Shown here: piece by piece, positions 61,772-64,000 of the stretch
Position numbering within the stretch: position 1 is the stretch's first letter
Layout of the letters: the number at the start of each line of letters is the position of its first letter
Source: an uncultured Acidocella sp.
Lineage (GTDB): Bacteria > Pseudomonadota > Alphaproteobacteria > Acetobacterales > Acetobacteraceae
Reading direction: 5' to 3'
Length of the DNA: 64,000 bases
Assembly: GCF_946222605.1 (NCBI RefSeq)
Contig: NZ_CAMIIE010000009.1
Coordinates: 1 to 64,000 of the forward strand
The notes under the pieces: generated by a model
Databases searched by the model: none
The model's input: the letters and a program-made list of their open reading frames with translations, nothing else
Told to the model about the DNA's origin: nothing
Made by a program: the position numbers and the translations under genes

Positions 61772-62614
61772 TCAGTTCGGGTTGCGGTAGGATGGATGCC
61801 AGAAGGTCACCGCCCGCTCCAGCAGCGCCAGGGCGGCGAAAGAGAGCGAGCCGGTGAGCGCGACGATGAGAATGGCGGCCCAGACGATATCCAGATTGAG
61901 GCTGGCGGCTTCAGTGGAAATGCGAAAGCCGAGGCCAAGGATCGGCGAGCCGAAAAACTCCGCCACCACCGCGCCGATCAGCGCCAGGGTGGAGTTGAGC
62001 TTCAGCGCCGCGAAGATATGCGGCAGGGCGGCGGGGAGGCGCAGCTTGAGCAGCGTGACCGGGTAAGAGGCGGCGTAGCTCAGCAGCAACTCCAGCTCCA
62101 GCACACTGGCTTCATTCAACCCCGCCGTGGTGTTGACCAGCATGGGAAAAATCGTCATCGCTGCCACCACGGCGGCTTTGGATTGCCAGCCAAAGCCAAA
62201 CCACATCACCGCGATCGGCGCGATGCCGACGATCGGCATCGCGGAGACGAGATTTCCCAACGGCATTAGGCCGCGCTTGAGGAAATCCGAACGGTCGATG
62301 GCCAGGGCCAGCAGGAAGCCGACGGCGCAGCCGATGATGTAGCCGGGCAGCACGGAGCGCAGCACGGTCTGCGCGAAATCCGCCGCCAGCATGCCGGCAT
62401 TTGCACACAGGGCGAGGAAGATGGCGCTGGGAGCGGGCAGCAGAATTGCGGGAACGGCAAAGCCTTTTACCAGCGCCTGCCAGAGCCAGAGCAGCCAGAG
62501 ACCGAAGATGGCAGGGGTGGCAAGGCGGGCGGCGAAGCTCTCCCGGCGCACACTGGCGGCCATGGCGAAGAGCGCGATGATGGTGAAGATGATGGAAAGC
62601 AGCAGATATTTCAC
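61772..62614 (-). CDS. ABC transporter permease (SsuC/ThiX family)
   Basis: 280-residue permease with about six hydrophobic segments and the EAA-type loop AASYPVTLLKLRLPAALPHIFAAL. It overlaps the other permease by 4 bp and precedes the binding-protein gene by 28 bp. Two separate permeases suggest a heterodimeric channel. Confidence 0.85.
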   Translation of the reverse strand: MKYLLLSIIFTIIALFAMAASVRRESFAARLATPAIFGLWLLWLWQALVKGFAVPAILLPAPSAIFLALCANAGMLAADFAQTVLRSVLPGYIIGCAVGFLLALAIDRSDFLKRGLMPLGNLVSAMPIVGIAPIAVMWFGFGWQSKAAVVAAMTIFPMLVNTTAGLNEASVLELELLLSYAASYPVTLLKLRLPAALPHIFAALKLNSTLALIGAVVAEFFGSPILGLGFRISTEAASLNLDIVWAAILIVALTGSLSFAALALLERAVTFWHPSYRNPN

Positions 62615-63393
62615 AACCTACCCCCGCGCTGCCAGCGTAGGCCCGCTTCCAGAAGCGAGAGGATTCCGAGGATGAGGGCCGAGAGCAAGGAGGCCGCCAG
62701 CAGCGCGGACCAGACCATCAGGGTCTGCCCGTAATAGCTGCCGGCGAGCAGGCGCGAACCGAGCCCGGCCTGCGCGCCGGTCGGCAATTCGGCGACAATG
62801 GCGCCCATCACCGCCAGCGCCGCGGAGACGCGCAAGGTGGGAAACAGGAAGGCCACGGAGGCCGGCAGGCGCAGCTTGGAGAAGATCTCGGATTCGCGCG
62901 CCGAGTAGGTTTGCAGCAGCTCGAACTGGATTGTCTCCGGGGCGCGCATGCCTTTCACCAGCCCGACGACGATGGGAAAGAACGCCAGGTAGGCGGCGAT
63001 GGCGACTTTCGGGACCAGGCCGGAGAGGCCGAGATTGCCGAGCACCACCACCACCATCGGCGCGATGGCGAGCACCGGCACAGTCTGGCTGGCGATGACC
63101 CAAGGCATCAAGGAGCGATCCAGCGCTTTCACATGCACGATCAGCGTGGCGATGACGCCGCCGATCACAAGCGCCACGGCGAGGCCCAGCAACGCCTCCT
63201 CCGCCGTGATGAAAGCATGGAAAAGCAGGTTACGCGGCGAGGAGAGCGGCCAGCCAAAGACGCTGTCGCCAAGCGCGCCGATCACCTGGTCCGGACGCGG
63301 CAGGAGAGTTGTGCCTACCAAAGCCGAGAACACATACCAGAGGAAGAGCGCGGCGAGCGTGACGACAGTGACCGGCAGCACGGATCTAGTCAT
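62611..63393 (-). CDS. ABC transporter permease (SsuC/ThiX family), second
   Basis: 260-residue permease starting at ATG 63393 (SVLPVTVVTLAALFLWYVF), overlapping the ATPase stop by 8 bp. The EAA loop is TYSARESEIFSKLRLPASVAFLFPTL. An in-frame extension upstream to 63507 would overlap the ATPase gene heavily and has no membrane-protein character, so it was rejected. Confidence 0.85.
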   Translation of the reverse strand: MTRSVLPVTVVTLAALFLWYVFSALVGTTLLPRPDQVIGALGDSVFGWPLSSPRNLLFHAFITAEEALLGLAVALVIGGVIATLIVHVKALDRSLMPWVIASQTVPVLAIAPMVVVVLGNLGLSGLVPKVAIAAYLAFFPIVVGLVKGMRAPETIQFELLQTYSARESEIFSKLRLPASVAFLFPTLRVSAALAVMGAIVAELPTGAQAGLGSRLLAGSYYGQTLMVWSALLAASLLSALILGILSLLEAGLRWQRGGRL

Positions 63394-64000
63394 AGGAATG
63401 ACCCGCCCGCAGCGCTGCGCGCACGCGATGCGCGACATCGGCGAAGGCCGCGCTGTCGCGCAAGGCGAGATCACGGGTGCGCGGAAGATCGCTCTCGATG
63501 ATTTCAACGATCCGGCCCGGGCGCGGCGACATTACGACGATGCGGGTGGAGAGGAACACCGCCTCGTCGATGGAATGGGTGACGAAGCCGCAGGTCAGGC
63601 CTGTCGTGCGCCAGAGGTCCTGGAGATGCAGGTTGAGGCCGTCGCGGGTGATCTCGTCCAGCGCGCCGAAAGGTTCGTCCATCAGCAGCAGGGAGGGCTC
63701 AAAAGAGAGCGCGCGGGCGATGGAGGCGCGCTGCTGCATGCCGCCGGAGAGCTGCCAGGGAAATTTTTTCGCGAAGGCGGATAGCCCGACCAGATCAAGA
63801 TAGCGCGCGGCGCGTTCCTGCCTCTCGCGCTTTGGCAGGCCCATGATTTCCAGCGGCAGCATCACGTTGCGTTCAATGTTGCGCCAGGCATAGAGCGCTG
63901 GCGCCTGAAACACGTAGCCGTAGGCGCGCGCGCGCCTGGCCTCGGCGGCGCTGACGCCATTCACCTTCAATTCGCCGCTGGTCGGCTGCACAAGATCGGC
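63386..64000 (-). CDS. ABC transporter ATPase (SsuB/TauB/ThiZ-like), N terminus outside window
   Basis: Partial ATPase of about 204 visible residues. Visible motifs are YVFQAPALYAWRNI, signature LSGGMQQRASIARAL, Walker B LLLMDEPFGALDEI and FVTHSIDEAVFLSTR, typical of the nitrate/sulfonate/thiamin-precursor class. Walker A should lie just beyond the right edge; an internal GTG at 63991 is not the true start, as the frame continues to base 64000. Confidence 0.88.
   Translation of the reverse strand, partial: ADLVQPTSGELKVNGVSAAEARRARAYGYVFQAPALYAWRNIERNVMLPLEIMGLPKRERQERAARYLDLVGLSAFAKKFPWQLSGGMQQRASIARALSFEPSLLLMDEPFGALDEITRDGLNLHLQDLWRTTGLTCGFVTHSIDEAVFLSTRIVVMSPRPGRIVEIIESDLPRTRDLALRDSAAFADVAHRVRAALRAGHSYD

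Noticed and set aside
63394..63507. N-terminal extension of the second ThiX-like permease
   Set aside because: It lies inside the ATPase gene and is not hydrophobic; the shorter start gives the normal permease N terminus.

Overview
The window looks like a GC-rich alphaproteobacterial chromosome, most like Acetobacteraceae/Rhodospirillales (Acidocella, Acidiphilium or Acidisoma type). This is inferred from protein style and gene order (efp-suhB, ureDABC-nrtR-nadABC, liv-type and pot-type ABC operons); no rRNA or other phylogenetic marker was seen to confirm it. No rRNA, tRNA, CRISPR array, prophage or intact insertion sequence was recognised. Nearly all DNA is coding, and intergenic gaps are mostly under 300 bp.

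Region by region. (1) 0-5 kb: a methyltransferase divergent from an XRE/MmyB-type regulator, an AEC transporter, a 3-hydroxyisobutyryl-CoA hydrolase and an acetylpolyamine amidohydrolase-type deacetylase. (2) 4.9-23.7 kb: an aromatic-acid funnelling island. It holds vanR/vanAB (vanillate demethylase), a porin-ABC-transporter-aldehyde dehydrogenase-alcohol dehydrogenase operon with an AraC regulator, pobA with a PobR-like regulator, and a feruloyl-CoA synthetase/hydratase-lyase pair with a MarR regulator. Together these would take lignin-type aromatics (ferulate, p-coumarate, aromatic alcohols and aldehydes) to protocatechuate; the ring-cleavage genes are not in the window. (3) 24-33.5 kb: two divergent operons around one GntR/FCD regulator. 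The left one has a flavin reductase, aldehyde dehydrogenase, luciferase-like flavin monooxygenase, alpha/beta hydrolase and AA_synth-family protein; the right one has a NIPSNAP protein and a spermidine/putrescine-type ABC importer. Both carry the same promoter module and the same perfect 18-bp palindrome. This looks like a complete catabolic system for an unidentified small nitrogenous compound and is the best candidate for something undescribed. (4) 33.5-43 kb: bioC-bioF, nadABC under a Nudix-related NrtR regulator with twin operators, and ureDABC directly upstream of nrtR. (5) 43-64 kb: an autotransporter; efp; suhB followed by a secreted OmpA-like protein and a MotA/MotB (ZorA/ZorB)-like membrane pair; folate, DegP-like, Mrp and HolC genes; a ferritin-like protein; GDP-rhamnose synthesis (gmd/rmd); two enoyl-CoA hydratases with a TetR regulator; and a ThiY-like ABC importer running off the right edge.

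Non-coding structure is rich. A dispersed repeat of about 106 bp, made of two hairpins bounded by CTAG-like tetranucleotides, occurs five times (one copy a compound, two degenerate or partial), and its ends repeatedly form the stop codon of the flanking gene. A 206-bp imperfect palindrome separates efp from suhB. A recurrent double-hairpin terminator occurs three times. Four promoters of the aromatic island share an ATGT-N6-A(C/T)AT-like site.
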